Part shown: positions 10,455 through 21,400 of the stretch, one piece after another
Layout: every line of letters starts with the position of its first letter
Position numbering within the stretch: position 1 is the stretch's first letter
Assembly: GCA_964035015.1 (NCBI GenBank)
Contig: CAXIUP010000120.1
Location: 1,089,001 to 1,153,000, forward strand
Direction: 5' to 3'
Length of the DNA stretch: 64,000 nt
DNA from: Corallium rubrum
Lineage: Eukaryota > Cnidaria > Anthozoa > Scleralcyonacea > Coralliidae
Notes under the pieces: generated by a model
What the model saw: only the letters and a program-made list of their open reading frames with translations
Databases searched by the model: none
Told to the model about the DNA's origin: nothing
Position numbers and translations under genes: made by a program

Positions 10455-11700
10455 CAGTGATATATCCATCAAATCGCGCACACTTGCTCGGTTCAGACAG
10501 CAAGGTATTGGCAACTAGTCTGTTAAATTATTCAAATTGACGTGAGCACAATTATAAGTTCGGTTGGGTTACGAAATCATTTTTCAACAACCATGAAAGA
10601 AATCTTTACATTGAAAAAGCAAAAATATATTGCAATAAAGACCGGAAAAGATGCCGACAAATGTGACTGGCAAAATCAAAGGATGCAAAGATTTATGCAC
10701 TGGCACAGAACACTAGTATATTTTACTTAACATAAAGGGAAAATTAAAAAAGTAGCTTTTTTACATCTTGAAGACAACTAATTGTTGTTTTTTTGTCAAC
10801 AACGAAGAAACCGAACGAGAACACCAGGATAATTAAACCAAACGCCTTAGGAAAAAGACAAACACAACTGGCAGTGTTTGCAGTGCCAACAAATATTAAA
10901 GCAGAGCCAAAAGAAAATTTAACGGTAGGAAATTTGTTTTAACGTTTTAACAGCTTTATTTTAGCAATAAATAAATTTATATTTACATGAGTCCCATGCA
11001 AGGTGCTCACCATCAATCTTAAATCTAGTTTTAAAACAGAGAAACAAGGAAAGTAGACAAATAAATATAATAGAATGGGAGAAGGAAGATTAAAAGTAAA
11101 ACAGAAAGAAAAAAAAGGAAAAAACAAACAAAAACAAAAACAAAAAACAAAACAAACAAAACAACAAAAACAAAACATATACAAGTACAAAACAAAACAA
11201 AACAAAACAAAACAAAACAAAACAAAACAAAACAAAACAAAACAAAACAAAACAAAACAAAACAAAACAAAACAAAACAAAACAAAACAAAACAAAACAA
11301 AACAAAACAAAACAAAACAAAACAACAAAACGAAAACACACCAAATACAATAAAAAAGAAAAATGGGAACAAAAAAAAATAGAAAAAGGTTATACAATAT
11401 ATTCAACAGTAGTTAATGATTGTGAACTTAATATGTCAGGATTACAGTTAGTAATGGTTGACATTAAAGTTAGTAATGGTTGTTTTTAACTTACCAGTTT
11501 TGTTTAGCTCATTGAAGTCGGTATATATTCAAAACCCTTTTAGTAACTCAGTTAAAACAGCAAAAATCTGTCAAATAATATAAATTTAGTTCCCGATTTT
11601 CGAGTGAAACTTTGCAGTTTTTTCTCTAACATAGTTTTCAGGATAAGAAGTCTACGTTTTTTCTGTTCTGATTGAGGTTCAACATTAAAATTATATTAAA
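10455..11700. repeat. Second copy of the tandem segment, left part
   Basis: This is a diverged copy of 9,395-10,240, interrupted by the pentanucleotide tract at 11,188-11,326 and cut at 11,700 by a MITE. It resumes at 18,987 with TAAAACAGTCACC. Confidence 0.7.
11188..11326. repeat. (ACAAA)n pentanucleotide microsatellite
   Basis: About 27 uninterrupted AAAAC units are flanked on the left by an impure A-rich stretch (11,100-11,187). The open frames through it on both strands are repeat artefacts. Confidence 0.97.
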
Positions 11701-11955
11701 GGGGCGATTACATGCATGGACAGGGCTGGCCCGGTTAACCGGCCGGGATGAGTTTACGAAACGATTCATGGAGGATGATTCGAAATCATGAAATGCCTGA
11801 AATCATCCATGCCGGATGATTTCAGGCCGAAATTCGCAATTATCAAGTAAATAAGGAAAGTTACGTTAGTTTTACTTCAGTTTTACATAATTAGTCTATT
11901 CTTTATTTTGTAAGCCCAACGTTTAATAAAAAGATTGTTATAATCTTAGCCTCGG

Positions 11956-12244
11956 TGTTTTGATATTTGTTAACTTTTTTAGTTTATTACGCATTAATTA
12001 TGCAAACTAGCGCTAATTATTTGATACGTCAGTTATTTATAGCTTGGAATCCTGGGATATGTAACATGAGAACGTTGTTGATTCATCTTTTTTGTTAACT
12101 CGAAGGACACTATACAGGACGTATTGAGAACACCTATTTTGACTTCTTTTTTCATTTGTTTTTCGTTATTTTTTAAGTAGTACAGAATAAAACAATTAGA
12201 GTCTTTAGTGTCAACATTCCATTTGTTGCGAAGAGTCCACAACA
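11956..12244 (+). repeat. 5' LTR of the BEL/Pao element
   Basis: It begins TGTTTTGATA and ends CCACAACA (TG..CA). An AATAAAA signal lies about 55 bp before the end, followed by ATTAGAGTCTTTAGTG. It is identical to the 3' LTR except for one base. Confidence 0.95.
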
Positions 12245-12401
12245 GTCAAAATAGGTTGACAGTAACAGAGCGAAACAGGACTTCATTTGGGCGAATATTT
12301 GCCAAGAAATCAAGTGAGATACTCCAGACACGTTCGACAACTGTGGCACGCAAATAAACAAAAGGAACGTAGAGTTAAGGAAGAATCAGTGCAATACCAC
12401 C

Positions 12402-13796
12402 ATGACGAAGATAGAAGAAATGGTAAGAAAGAGAAATTCGGCGAAGAAGAAGTTCTTCGACGCAGTCAAGAGTTTTACGATTGTACTGAAAGCCAACCCG
12501 GAAGTATGTCGGCTAGAAGAAGCGTTCGACGAAGTTTCAGTCAAATACAAGGCAATAAGGGATATACACGATGAAATAACGGAGTTAATGATCGAAGCTG
12601 AAGTAGAGGAGGGAGATTTCGTCAGTCATGATGGATTTATCGAGACAGTAATGGCAGAATATGGCGGTCTACTAACAGAATTGGAAAATTACCGAAAGGC
12701 GAGCAAGATTGTAAACAACACGGTACCAAAACCGACTGGGAAATCGACGGACAATGAGAAAGATCGACCGAGGTCTAGTCTGGAGCGAATTAAAGTACCG
12801 CAATTTTCTGGCAACATCAAAAACTACCGGACATGGAAGAGAATATTCAAGGACACGATGAAGAAAAACCATGAAGATGAAGGTAACCAACTTGCGAGAT
12901 TAATCGAAGCTATACAACCACCGTTGAGGATGGAAATAGAATGTTTTACTACCACTGAGGCGATTTGGAAGTTTCTAGACAAGCTACTTGGTGATGACAA
13001 CGAGCTAATCAGAATCTTGATGAACGATATCAAGACCATGAGGCCTTTGAGGTCTAAAGATGCGAATTCAATTCGAAGCTTCGTGGCAACAATACGTAGA
13101 TTTATACTCAGAATGGAAGACGTAGGGGCCAGTGACGAAACCCAGAGTAAGTATGTCTTCGCTGATATCTTGGCAAAGTTAATATTGGAAGAGCAAAGGG
13201 CGTACAGGCGAAGTATGATTGATACCAAGAAGAACGAAAACCTTGAAACTTTGCTTGAGTATTTGGAACAAGAGGCAAAGCTAATGGCCACCAGTAGTCA
13301 ATTATCAGACCAGAAATCACTTCACAAGATGGGTGTTTATCCTGTAGAGGTGGATGGTGCAGGCAGAGACACCCCAGGGTCAGGTTGTTGTCTGGGTTGC
13401 TCTCAACTTCATGGTTTGGCCATTTGTCCTGTGTTTAAAAAGATGAAACTGAAAGAACGATGGGATGTTGTAATTCAGTCCAAAAGATGCAAGAAATGCT
13501 TAAAAACTGGTCACAGGCATCAGCAGTGTTCAAGAATGGCTTGCAATATAAACAACTGTGGACGACCACACCACTACTGGCTACATAAAGACAAGATGGA
13601 GCATGAGACCAAATCCCCCCAGTATTGGAACATAAGGAACCACCACTCAATTCTAATAAGCCAGGATCGAGCGAAGAAGAGAAAACTAATCGAGTGGGTA
13701 CCATCTCGACAAATTCTACTGGTAGTGCAAATGTTCCAATCCAGAAAGTCAAAGTTCAGAGCAGCAGTGGTGTACCAGTTGAAGCTCTTGCCATGA
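12402..13796 (+). CDS. gag: BEL/Pao Gag-like protein
   Basis: This is an open frame of 464 residues. An N-terminal charged helical region is followed by a BEL-type capsid segment with the motif VPQFSGNIKNYRTWKRIF. The C terminus has Cys/His clusters (CCLGCSQLHGLAICP, CKKCLKTGHRHQQC and a second Cys/His-rich cluster) that are nucleic-acid-binding knuckles. The frame runs 172 nt past the annotated start of pol and ends in non-conserved sequence, which suggests that translation normally leaves this frame earlier. Confidence 0.9.
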   Translation: MTKIEEMVRKRNSAKKKFFDAVKSFTIVLKANPEVCRLEEAFDEVSVKYKAIRDIHDEITELMIEAEVEEGDFVSHDGFIETVMAEYGGLLTELENYRKASKIVNNTVPKPTGKSTDNEKDRPRSSLERIKVPQFSGNIKNYRTWKRIFKDTMKKNHEDEGNQLARLIEAIQPPLRMEIECFTTTEAIWKFLDKLLGDDNELIRILMNDIKTMRPLRSKDANSIRSFVATIRRFILRMEDVGASDETQSKYVFADILAKLILEEQRAYRRSMIDTKKNENLETLLEYLEQEAKLMATSSQLSDQKSLHKMGVYPVEVDGAGRDTPGSGCCLGCSQLHGLAICPVFKKMKLKERWDVVIQSKRCKKCLKTGHRHQQCSRMACNINNCGRPHHYWLHKDKMEHETKSPQYWNIRNHHSILISQDRAKKRKLIEWVPSRQILLVVQMFQSRKSKFRAAVVYQLKLLP

Positions 13797-16700
13797 TCGA
13801 TAGTGGTTCTAATCAGAGCTTAATTCGGAAAGAATTCGCAGAAAGACTTGGGCTGGTTGGTGAAGCCAAAAGGATGAAGATGTACGTAGCAGGAGGAGGA
13901 GTCAGGATTGAGAACTCGGTGGAAGTTGAATTAAGGATCTCTCCATGCTTTGATGATGACATTGTTTTCAACGTGAAAGCCTACTCGGTCAGGAAACCAT
14001 GCCAAGGAGCTAGAACTGTACAGAAGGAAGCTGTAACCCGATTTCCACACTTAGCTCACATTGTAGAAGATCTTCATCTTAGTGGGGGACCAGTAGATGT
14101 CTTGTTAGGAACTGATCTGCCAGAAGCTCATCGTGATTTCAAAGTTTTGACAGGTAACCCTGGGGAACCAATCGCTAAGAAGAATATCTTTGGTTGGGCC
14201 GCTTTGGGCCATATTAATGAGGAGAATGCTCCTGGAATTAATGCCATAGAAGCAATTGATGAAGAGTCAACGAGTTACGACATAAAGAAATTGCTCTTCC
14301 AAGACCAAGTTGGTGTGAAACCTACACGGTACTGTGTGTGTTCTGGGAAAGAAATGCAAGAGTGTGAGTTTATTCGACATGTTCAAGAAACAACTACAGT
14401 ATTGGAAGATGGTCGTATTCAAGTCCGAATGCCTTGGAAGCCAGGACATCCTAATTTGCCAAACAATTGGTCCATGGCCTACAAGAGAATGGTGTCTAAG
14501 GAAAACCAACTAGCAAAGAAAGGGAAATTGGAAGAATTCAACAACGAGATAAAAGCCTTGGTTGACAGAGAGGTAGTTGTCAAGCTCCAACCTGCTGCGG
14601 TAAACCCAAGTGAACCAGCTTGGTATCTTCCAATTGGGGAAGTCGAAACGCCTGACAAGTCTACAAAGGTTAGATTGGTCTTTGACTCAGCTGCCAAAGC
14701 GAAAGGACTTTCACTCAATGATGCTCTTGAAAAGGGACCGTGCTTCATGAATTCCCTCTTTGATGTTTTGGTTGGATGGAGAGAAGAAGAAATTGCATTT
14801 GCAGGAGATATCGCAAAAATGTTCAATCAAGTCGCTGTCCACCCAGATGACCAGAAGTATCACAGATTTATTTGGAGGGACGGAGACTCTAACAGAGAGC
14901 CAGATGTGTATCAATGGGTACGTCTTAGCTTTGGCGATAAGCCAGCTCCCGACCTTGCTATCAGCGCCATAAATCTTCTGGCCAACAAAGCCAAAGAGGA
15001 AGCACCAGAAGCAGCAAGAGTCTTGAAAGATCATACCTACGTAGATGATATCGCAGGGTCAGAAGCAACACCAGAGAAGGCCAAAGAAGTGACTGCTGGT
15101 ATCGATGCTATTCTGGGAAAGGGCAAGTTTGCGATCAAAGCGTGGCACAGCAATAATCCTGAGGTTGATCAAGTACCAGGTGAAGACTGTGTGAACTTAC
15201 TTGGCCATCAATGGGATAAGAAAGCTGATTGTATTTCCTTGAAAAAGAATGTCGTGAAAGCAGATCTTGATCAGTGTACAAAACGAAAGGTCCTTGGTTT
15301 GGTTTCGCAATTGTGGGATCCATTGGGACTAATGGCACCGACTACAATCCAATTTCGCATCCACCTCCAGAATTTGTGGGCAGTAGGCTACCAGTGGGAT
15401 GAGTTGCTACCGAAGGAGGAGAAGACCAAGTGGCTAAAGATTCTCGAGATGATGAACACTCTTCTCCATACCCGCCTAGAAAGATGCCTGAAACCTAAAG
15501 GCTCAGTTGGATCTCCACAACTCCATGGATTTTCAGATGGAGGAGAGAAGGGGTATGGCAGTGCAATATTCCTTCGATGGCAATTGGAAAATGGTAAGTT
15601 TTCTTCTAGCTTTGTGGCATCGAAAGCTCTGGTCGCACCACTGAAGAAGAAGACCATACCAAGGCTTGAATTGATGGGATGTGTACTGCTGAGTCGACTA
15701 GCTACTGAGACGGAGCGAGCCTTAAAGATCAAGTTTGATAAGAAATTCTGGTGCGACTCCACCACAGCCTTATCATGGATAAGAAGTTCTTCAGCGGAGT
15801 TTAAGCCATTCGTTAGTGTCCGAGTTGCGGAGATACAGGAAAGTCACCCACAAGACGTCTGGCAGTACATCACCTCTAAGGGAAACCCAGCTGATGCACT
15901 CACTCGAGGGATAACGCCTGAGAACCTCCAAGTATGGCATCAGGGTCCATCATTTATTCGACGACCAGAAAGCGAATGGCCAGATTTTGAAAGTGCAAGA
16001 GCGAAGGAAATACCCGAATTGCAATTTGACACAGAGAAGAGAAACAAAACCACGTCAAAGATTCAAAAGAATTTGCAATCTACACCGGGAAATACCGACG
16101 AAGAAGTACCGAAACCCAAAGTAGTTATGGCTGGGGATCTCGATAACAGAGAGACGGAAACCACTACGGTCACCTTTGGAAAGATCCAAGATGAAGAAAG
16201 AGCAGTAGCTGGACTGATTGTCGAAACCGGTGAAGAAACAAAAGACGTCTTGGACAGAATTCTGGCTAGATCATCCAGTTTTCGTAAGGCGAGAAGAGTG
16301 ACAGCTTTGACCGCGAGAGCCATCGGGAACATTCTTCAAAAGAAGGGTATTAAGGGACCGATATCCGTTGCAGAAATGGAAGACGCAGAAAGACGACTAA
16401 TCAAGATGGTGCAGACAGGAATGGAAGTGAATCACAAGCAAGTACAAAATTTGATCCCATTTCTCGGTGACGACGGACTCTGGAAAGCCAGAGGCAGGCT
16501 GGAAAATGTTCGCGAATTGCCCCAAACGATCCGAAATCCGATCATTCTACCGAAAAAGCACCCATTGGTCGAGATGCTGCTCGAACACTACCATCAGGAA
16601 ATGGCACACTGTGGATACAAGCGATTGATGGCAGAAATCAGGCAGAAATACTGGATAATCGGGCTCCAAGATACGGCCAGATCTATCGTCAGCAGCTGTT

Positions 16701-17701
16701 TTCCTTGCAGACTGAGTCGAAAGAAAGCGTGTGAACAACGCATGGGACAGCTGCCAAACTACCGAGTCGAAGCCAGTCATCCAGCGTTTGCTAACACCGC
16801 CTTAGATTTTTTTGGTCCATTCGAGGTGAAAGTTGCAAGAAGGACGATCAAAGAAGCTTGGTGCTGCATCTTCACTTGTATGACGAGTAGAGCCATCCAC
16901 CTAGAGCTCTGTACCGACAAGTCTACGGACACGTTCTTGATGGCCTTTAGGAGATTCGCATGCCTTAGAGGACATCCTAAACTAGTGTGGTCAGACCGAG
17001 GAACCAACTTTGTGGGAGCTCAAGAATACCTACGAGAGATGGTATGCAGCTGGAATACAACGAAGGTGAAATCCAACCTTGCGGAACAAGGCACCACGTT
17101 TAAATGGGTTTGGAATGTTCCGAAGGCCAGTCACATGAATGGGGTCGTGGAGTCACTAATTAAGTCAGTCCGAAGAGCGTTGGAGAGCACATGCAAGATG
17201 GCAGCGTACACGGAAGAGCAATGGAGGACATTCCTATCTGAAGTTACGTATTTGGTTAACTCGAGACCTTTGTATCCTGCGTCCGGCAACATCTGGGAGG
17301 AACCTCCAATCACCCCGAACGATCTGATCATAGGACCGAATTTTGGTGTGGCACAATCAGAACCAGAAGAAGTGGTCAACCCAAGGCAACTTACCAGAAG
17401 TGTCCAGAAAAGAGTGTATCAATTCTGGCAATGTTGGATGAAATATTTTGCTCCTAGCCTCTTGGTCAGGACAAAGTGGCACAAGAAGAGAGAGAATCTC
17501 GAAGTTGGAGACCTGGTGCTACAAGTAGACGTCAATCACAAAAGAGCCGAATGGAAGATGGCACTCGTGGACGAAGTATTCCCTGGCAGTGATGGTCTTG
17601 TTCGAAAGGTGAAGATCAAGACACCAAAGGGATCTTATGAAAGACCAATAACAAAGTTATGTTTGATTGCAACACGACGAGAACTCGAAAGCGGACAGTA
17701 A
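13607..17701 (+). CDS. pol: BEL/Pao Pol: protease, reverse transcriptase, RNase H, integrase
   Basis: The frame is open from 13,607 and lies in the -1 frame relative to gag; residue numbers below count from 13,625. An aspartic protease (IDSG, 59-61) is followed by RT with YVDD at 472-475. RNase H begins around FSDGGEKGYGSAIF. Integrase has a zinc-binding H2C2 region near residue 988, catalytic D1061 (DFFGP), D1124 (SDRGTNF) and E1176 (NGVVESL). The stop is TAA at 17,699. No ATG opens the frame, so expression needs a -1 shift from gag, or the overlap is a mutation. All catalytic motifs and the reading frame are intact. Confidence 0.93.
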   Translation, partial: DQIPPVLEHKEPPLNSNKPGSSEEEKTNRVGTISTNSTGSANVPIQKVKVQSSSGVPVEALAMIDSGSNQSLIRKEFAERLGLVGEAKRMKMYVAGGGVRIENSVEVELRISPCFDDDIVFNVKAYSVRKPCQGARTVQKEAVTRFPHLAHIVEDLHLSGGPVDVLLGTDLPEAHRDFKVLTGNPGEPIAKKNIFGWAALGHINEENAPGINAIEAIDEESTSYDIKKLLFQDQVGVKPTRYCVCSGKEMQECEFIRHVQETTTVLEDGRIQVRMPWKPGHPNLPNNWSMAYKRMVSKENQLAKKGKLEEFNNEIKALVDREVVVKLQPAAVNPSEPAWYLPIGEVETPDKSTKVRLVFDSAAKAKGLSLNDALEKGPCFMNSLFDVLVGWREEEIAFAGDIAKMFNQVAVHPDDQKYHRFIWRDGDSNREPDVYQWVRLSFGDKPAPDLAISAINLLANKAKEEAPEAARVLKDHTYVDDIAGSEATPEKAKEVTAGIDAILGKGKFAIKAWHSNNPEVDQVPGEDCVNLLGHQWDKKADCISLKKNVVKADLDQCTKRKVLGLVSQLWDPLGLMAPTTIQFRIHLQNLWAVGYQWDELLPKEEKTKWLKILEMMNTLLHTRLERCLKPKGSVGSPQLHGFSDGGEKGYGSAIFLRWQLENGKFSSSFVASKALVAPLKKKTIPRLELMGCVLLSRLATETERALKIKFDKKFWCDSTTALSWIRSSSAEFKPFVSVRVAEIQESHPQDVWQYITSKGNPADALTRGITPENLQVWHQGPSFIRRPESEWPDFESARAKEIPELQFDTEKRNKTTSKIQKNLQSTPGNTDEEVPKPKVVMAGDLDNRETETTTVTFGKIQDEERAVAGLIVETGEETKDVLDRILARSSSFRKARRVTALTARAIGNILQKKGIKGPISVAEMEDAERRLIKMVQTGMEVNHKQVQNLIPFLGDDGLWKARGRLENVRELPQTIRNPIILPKKHPLVEMLLEHYHQEMAHCGYKRLMAEIRQKYWIIGLQDTARSIVSSCFPCRLSRKKACEQRMGQLPNYRVEASHPAFANTALDFFGPFEVKVARRTIKEAWCCIFTCMTSRAIHLELCTDKSTDTFLMAFRRFACLRGHPKLVWSDRGTNFVGAQEYLREMVCSWNTTKVKSNLAEQGTTFKWVWNVPKASHMNGVVESLIKSVRRALESTCKMAAYTEEQWRTFLSEVTYLVNSRPLYPASGNIWEEPPITPNDLIIGPNFGVAQSEPEEVVNPRQLTRSVQKRVYQFWQCWMKYFAPSLLVRTKWHKKRENLEVGDLVLQVDVNHKRAEWKMALVDEVFPGSDGLVRKVKIKTPKGSYERPITKLCLIATRRELESGQ

Positions 17702-17770
17702 ACTCTGCAATAGTTGAAAGACCGAGACATTGAGTGTCGTTGCTCAAACTCCAGTCGGATTTTTCCGCAC

Positions 17771-17781
17771 TGGGGGAGGAG
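17771..17781 (+). promoter_or_regulatory. Polypurine tract of the BEL element
   Basis: TGGGGGAGGAG lies immediately before the 3' LTR, the expected primer for plus-strand synthesis. Confidence 0.8.
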
Positions 17782-18070
17782 TGTTTTGATATTTGTTAAC
17801 TTTTTCAGTTTATTACGCATTAATTATGCAAACTAGCGCTAATTATTTGATACGTCAGTTATTTATAGCTTGGAATCCTGGGATATGTAACATGAGAACG
17901 TTGTTGATTCATCTTTTTTGTTAACTCGAAGGACACTATACAGGACGTATTGAGAACACCTATTTTGACTTCTTTTTTCATTTGTTTTTCGTTATTTTTT
18001 AAGTAGTACAGAATAAAACAATTAGAGTCTTTAGTGTCAACATTCCATTTGTTGCGAAGAGTCCACAACA
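17782..18070 (+). repeat. 3' LTR of the BEL/Pao element
   Basis: 289 bp, TG..CA, one mismatch to the 5' LTR; followed by the CTCGG target duplication. Confidence 0.95.
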
Positions 18071-18330
18071 CTCGGTCTTAGCTAACCCACGAAAGCGTCT
18101 TCACGAAGACTAATTAATTTATTAAATCTTCGCCGTGATCACGAAACACACAAACAACGTTTTGATGTTCTATTTCAGTTCCTCTCAGCACTATTTATTC
18201 ACACTGTCAAGCAAACGAACGAACGCGTATCGAAGCGAGTTCAATAGCTTTTCAGCCCGGTTTGCCGGGATGAAAACGATTACATGGACATTTTCATCCC
18301 GGTTAACCGGGCTAGCCCGCTTGCCATGTA

Positions 18331-18955
18331 ATAATAATAATCTTTAATCATCCATCTTACGTTAGAAAAATACAATGAATTTACAAAATTGGATTATAAT
18401 ATATATAGTGAAATGAGTAACATAATATTAAAACATTTACAAGAAGAAAAACAGTATATATACAAGATAAAAATGAAGGCCAAGTTACAAAAATTTGCAT
18501 GCACGTGCAGAAAGGATCTTTTATGTCTTTCAGTTCCTGAAAATATGTAGGTCCGTCCATTTGCATTACTCGCTCTTAAATTGCATGTATTATTGATTGC
18601 GTCAGGAATTAAGCTACGACAGGGATGGCTTAGATAATTTATTATCCTCTCAATTTCGCGTTTAGTGGCCGTCTCTCTGCTGCTAAGTTCAGGTAAGCTA
18701 TTCTTTTCCAGACCAAGAATTCGAAGACTTCTTGACTGTATTCGCTCGATCTCGTTTTCAAGGCAACTTGGAAGACCACCCCAAACGGGGAAGGCATTAA
18801 TATTAGCCCTACTTCCGTAGGAAGGTTTGATTTCCTGCATTCTCTTAGGTGGTATAATAGTCGATTTGCTTTCCGTATAATCTCATCAACGTGGGTGTTC
18901 CATTTAAGGTTGTTCTGAAACCATCGAAATGTTAAAACATGCGTTTCATGCATAA
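18331..18955 (-). pseudogene. CR1/L2-like LINE 3' fragment (RT C-terminal part)
   Basis: The minus-strand frames encode NNLKWNTHVDEIIRKANR..LRECRKSNLP, then PVWGGLPS..ENEIERIQSRSLRILG and SRRETATKREIERI-type sequence. This is the post-RT thumb/connection region of non-LTR reverse transcriptases. It is frameshifted, 5'-truncated, and ends at a (TAA)n-like tail (18,331-18,345). It is inserted in the MITE of 11,701-18,986. Confidence 0.8.
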
Positions 18956-18986
18956 AGCGGGCTAGCCCGGTTCATGTAATCCCCCC

Positions 18987-19060
18987 TAAAACAGTCACCT
19001 TTATATGGGCCTCTGTGATTATTAGTCCAGCAATATAGTGAAACCATTGTGCGTTTTTGG
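18987..19060. repeat. Second copy of the tandem segment, right part
   Basis: TAAAACAGTCACCTTTATATGGGCCTCTG continues the sequence broken at 11,700; compare 10,131-10,180. Confidence 0.65.
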
Positions 19061-19610
19061 ATTAAAGCACCAAATTTTGCATAGTGCATGATAGCATTTC
19101 ATCTGCTAATAAATATCTGATATGGACCACTTGAATTTCTTCACATATCGGCTGTTTTGGGGATAGCAATTTTATGTCACCCAGACCCCCCACGAAGAAT
19201 AGAAGTTTTCCCGAGTTTTACTTGAGATGTGAAACTTAATACTAAATTAAAACACATTTATTATCCAGTATTACAAGTATTGGATATTAAACTATTTTTG
19301 TTGGCAGCACTTGACGATGATGTCACTTATACGACGATGACGTCACTAGATGAACAGAAATACGAAATGTATACCAAAAAAAAACTTTTAAAAAATTAAA
19401 GAGTAAATTGTACTTCACAGAATCTAACCTCAATTTACAATATTGTCAATGTATTGGCAAGGAGTCATTGATGCAATTATTGTCTTCAATTTCGGTCACA
19501 TTCTCCTGCATAGGCCTAGGATGTACATTGTAACTCTGCCTTGACACATTTACAATGGCCTCTGCATCCCTTCTCTGGATTGCACCCACATCTCAGGAGT
19601 TAATCCTGGC
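19061..19610. other. Unassigned sequence
   Basis: AT-rich, with no supported gene, no long repeat and no splice-like exon. Confidence 0.4.
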
Positions 19611-19959
19611 AAGCTAGCGACGCTTCCGGCATCGTCGATCATAATGGAATCCAGAGTTGGGATTCTGCATGATGTTTTCCTGACCCCCACTCGCTTGGGG
19701 AAGGTAGTTCAAGGTAGGGTTCGAGGCATCTCTCTTGGTGTACTGAAGTAAGGCTGATGTTGTTGGTGGAATGTCTTCCAGAGATCTTCCTTTTTGTGTG
19801 AAGAGAGCTTTTCGTGCATCGTTGACATCCAGGTTGGCGCTGGTTCTGTCATATATCAATACCACGAACCGTTCGATTGTGGGCATGTTGGCCAAAACAT
19901 TCTTCCATTACCAGAAATTTGGGGAAAGATGGTGGCGCGCGTGCGTATTAAGGACCATA

Positions 19960-20500
19960 ATAATGGAGATTCTCAACAGTAAATAATGAGAGCACGTAAT
20001 AATTCAAATCAAATTTTGCTTAAACTGTGACATATTTCTTCTTTGCCCGACTCCATTTGACTTCAGCATGGACTAAGGAACAGTTATAACTAAAAAAACA
20101 TTTGCTTACTTCGACGACAAAGTACTTCCCTAGCTCGTCTTATTTTTGCACTGACAGCGCCACTATCCATAGTGTTAGCCATAGTAATCTTTGCAAACAG
20201 GTTCTAGAAATTGGCCAAATTGACCAACAACGTTACGGGCGATGCGAAGTGCCCGACTCGCGTTGCATTCGGCATGAGTCAGTCCACTTCGAGAGCACAT
20301 AAAGGTCCGCATTTGTCTCTAGCATAGTACTTCCAAAAGCGTTTGAACTTGCTTGATTTCACAGTCCTTATCGTCGTTTACAGGTTGTTTATATATACAT
20401 ACATGCACGGTTTAGGTGAATTCTAAAGAACTCAATGACCTGAATAATGAGAAACACTAGAATACAGTAGAATCACACTCATTAGAAATTCTAGAATACA
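19960..20500. other. Unexplained insert inside the broken gene
   Basis: About 550 bp separate two pieces that should be nearly adjacent. CATTACCAGAAATTTGG at 19,903 is the inverse of CCAAATTTCTGGTAATG at 20,557, suggesting a local inversion or inverted duplication. No element ends were recognised. Confidence 0.45.
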
Positions 20501-21400
20501 TAATTATATTATTAGGCGAATATAGCCGCTGACCGATAGCAGCGGCACAAATGACCCAAATTTCTGGTAATGCTTAAGGGGGTTTGCCAAGTAAGCTAAA
20601 TACTGTCGTGACTTCTTGATATGCAAGCCAAGTCGCCCAGGCCGTTCGTTTTCCCCTACCAGCAAACGCAGACGTTTGGTCGCTTCCTGTGAACGAGTGG
20701 AAAAATCCAAGACCTTGACACTTGTCTTTGCCAAGAGAAGTAGCTATCTCGTGAACAGCAATGCACCGAAAGGTTTTTCCAGATCCAAAAGCTATCCACA
20801 GACACAACATCACCTTCTTGAACCCTTAATTTCTAGCGTCTAATGTATGCAATATCAGCCTGGTATCTGCTTTTTCGTGGCTGCATGGAGAAATTCTGGA
20901 GAGATTTTCTCTTGACTTACACAAAACAGATTTGTCACTGGTAGACATAATCTGTTTTCCTTGGATTTCAACGGAGACAGTTTGCTGGGCTAGATATTGA
21001 AACAGCTCCGTTTTGTTGTCATTTACCGTAAGAAATGAGGCGCAATCACTATGCTCGGGTAAGAGGGACACCCTACCCCCCGAGACAACTTTGTCGTGAG
21101 TTTACATGAGGAATTAGATTATGACTTCTGAACCGGTTTAAGCCTGGAGAACTGGGTATAGTTATGCATCTAATTTAAGACGGACGATCGTCGGGAAGAA
21201 ACTGTAACTGTATTGTTAGAATTAAAAGTTAGAATTAAACTCACAGAAGCTCGTGTACTTCTTCAGGCCAATTATCACGTTTTCAACCATTGTTGGAGAC
21301 CAAAGACCATCTTTTTCGCTTCGTATTTGCTGCTCTATAAATTGTTTCACTTTCTGCCGCCATTTTGTTTCGCAATTTTGCCTTGGGTAGGCGAGTCAAA

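Larger units (their letters stand above)
11956..18070 (+). mobile_element. Full-length BEL/Pao LTR retrotransposon
   Basis: This 6,115-bp element has two 289-bp LTRs, gag and pol, and a perfect 5-bp target duplication CTCGG (11,951-11,955 and 18,071-18,075). I found one difference between the LTRs (T/C in the early T-run), about 99.7% identity, so it is recent. No obvious TGG-type primer-binding site directly follows the 5' LTR. A purine tract precedes the 3' LTR. Confidence 0.95.
11701..18986. mobile_element. GGGGCGATTACATG-ended MITE split by a BEL element and a LINE fragment
   Basis: Ends GGGGCGATTACATG and CATGTAATCCCCCC are flanked by TAAA on both sides (11,697-11,700; 18,987-18,990). 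Inside are repeated CCCGGTTAACCGG / GGGCTAGCCCGG palindromes. The related unoccupied sequence is seen at 10,129-10,180 (TATTAAAACAG..TAGTCACC). Without its two insertions the MITE would be about 0.55 kb. Confidence 0.7.

Noticed and set aside
11031..11406. Long open frames through (ACAAA)n on both strands
   Set aside because: A pentanucleotide tract is open in many frames; composition is only the repeat.
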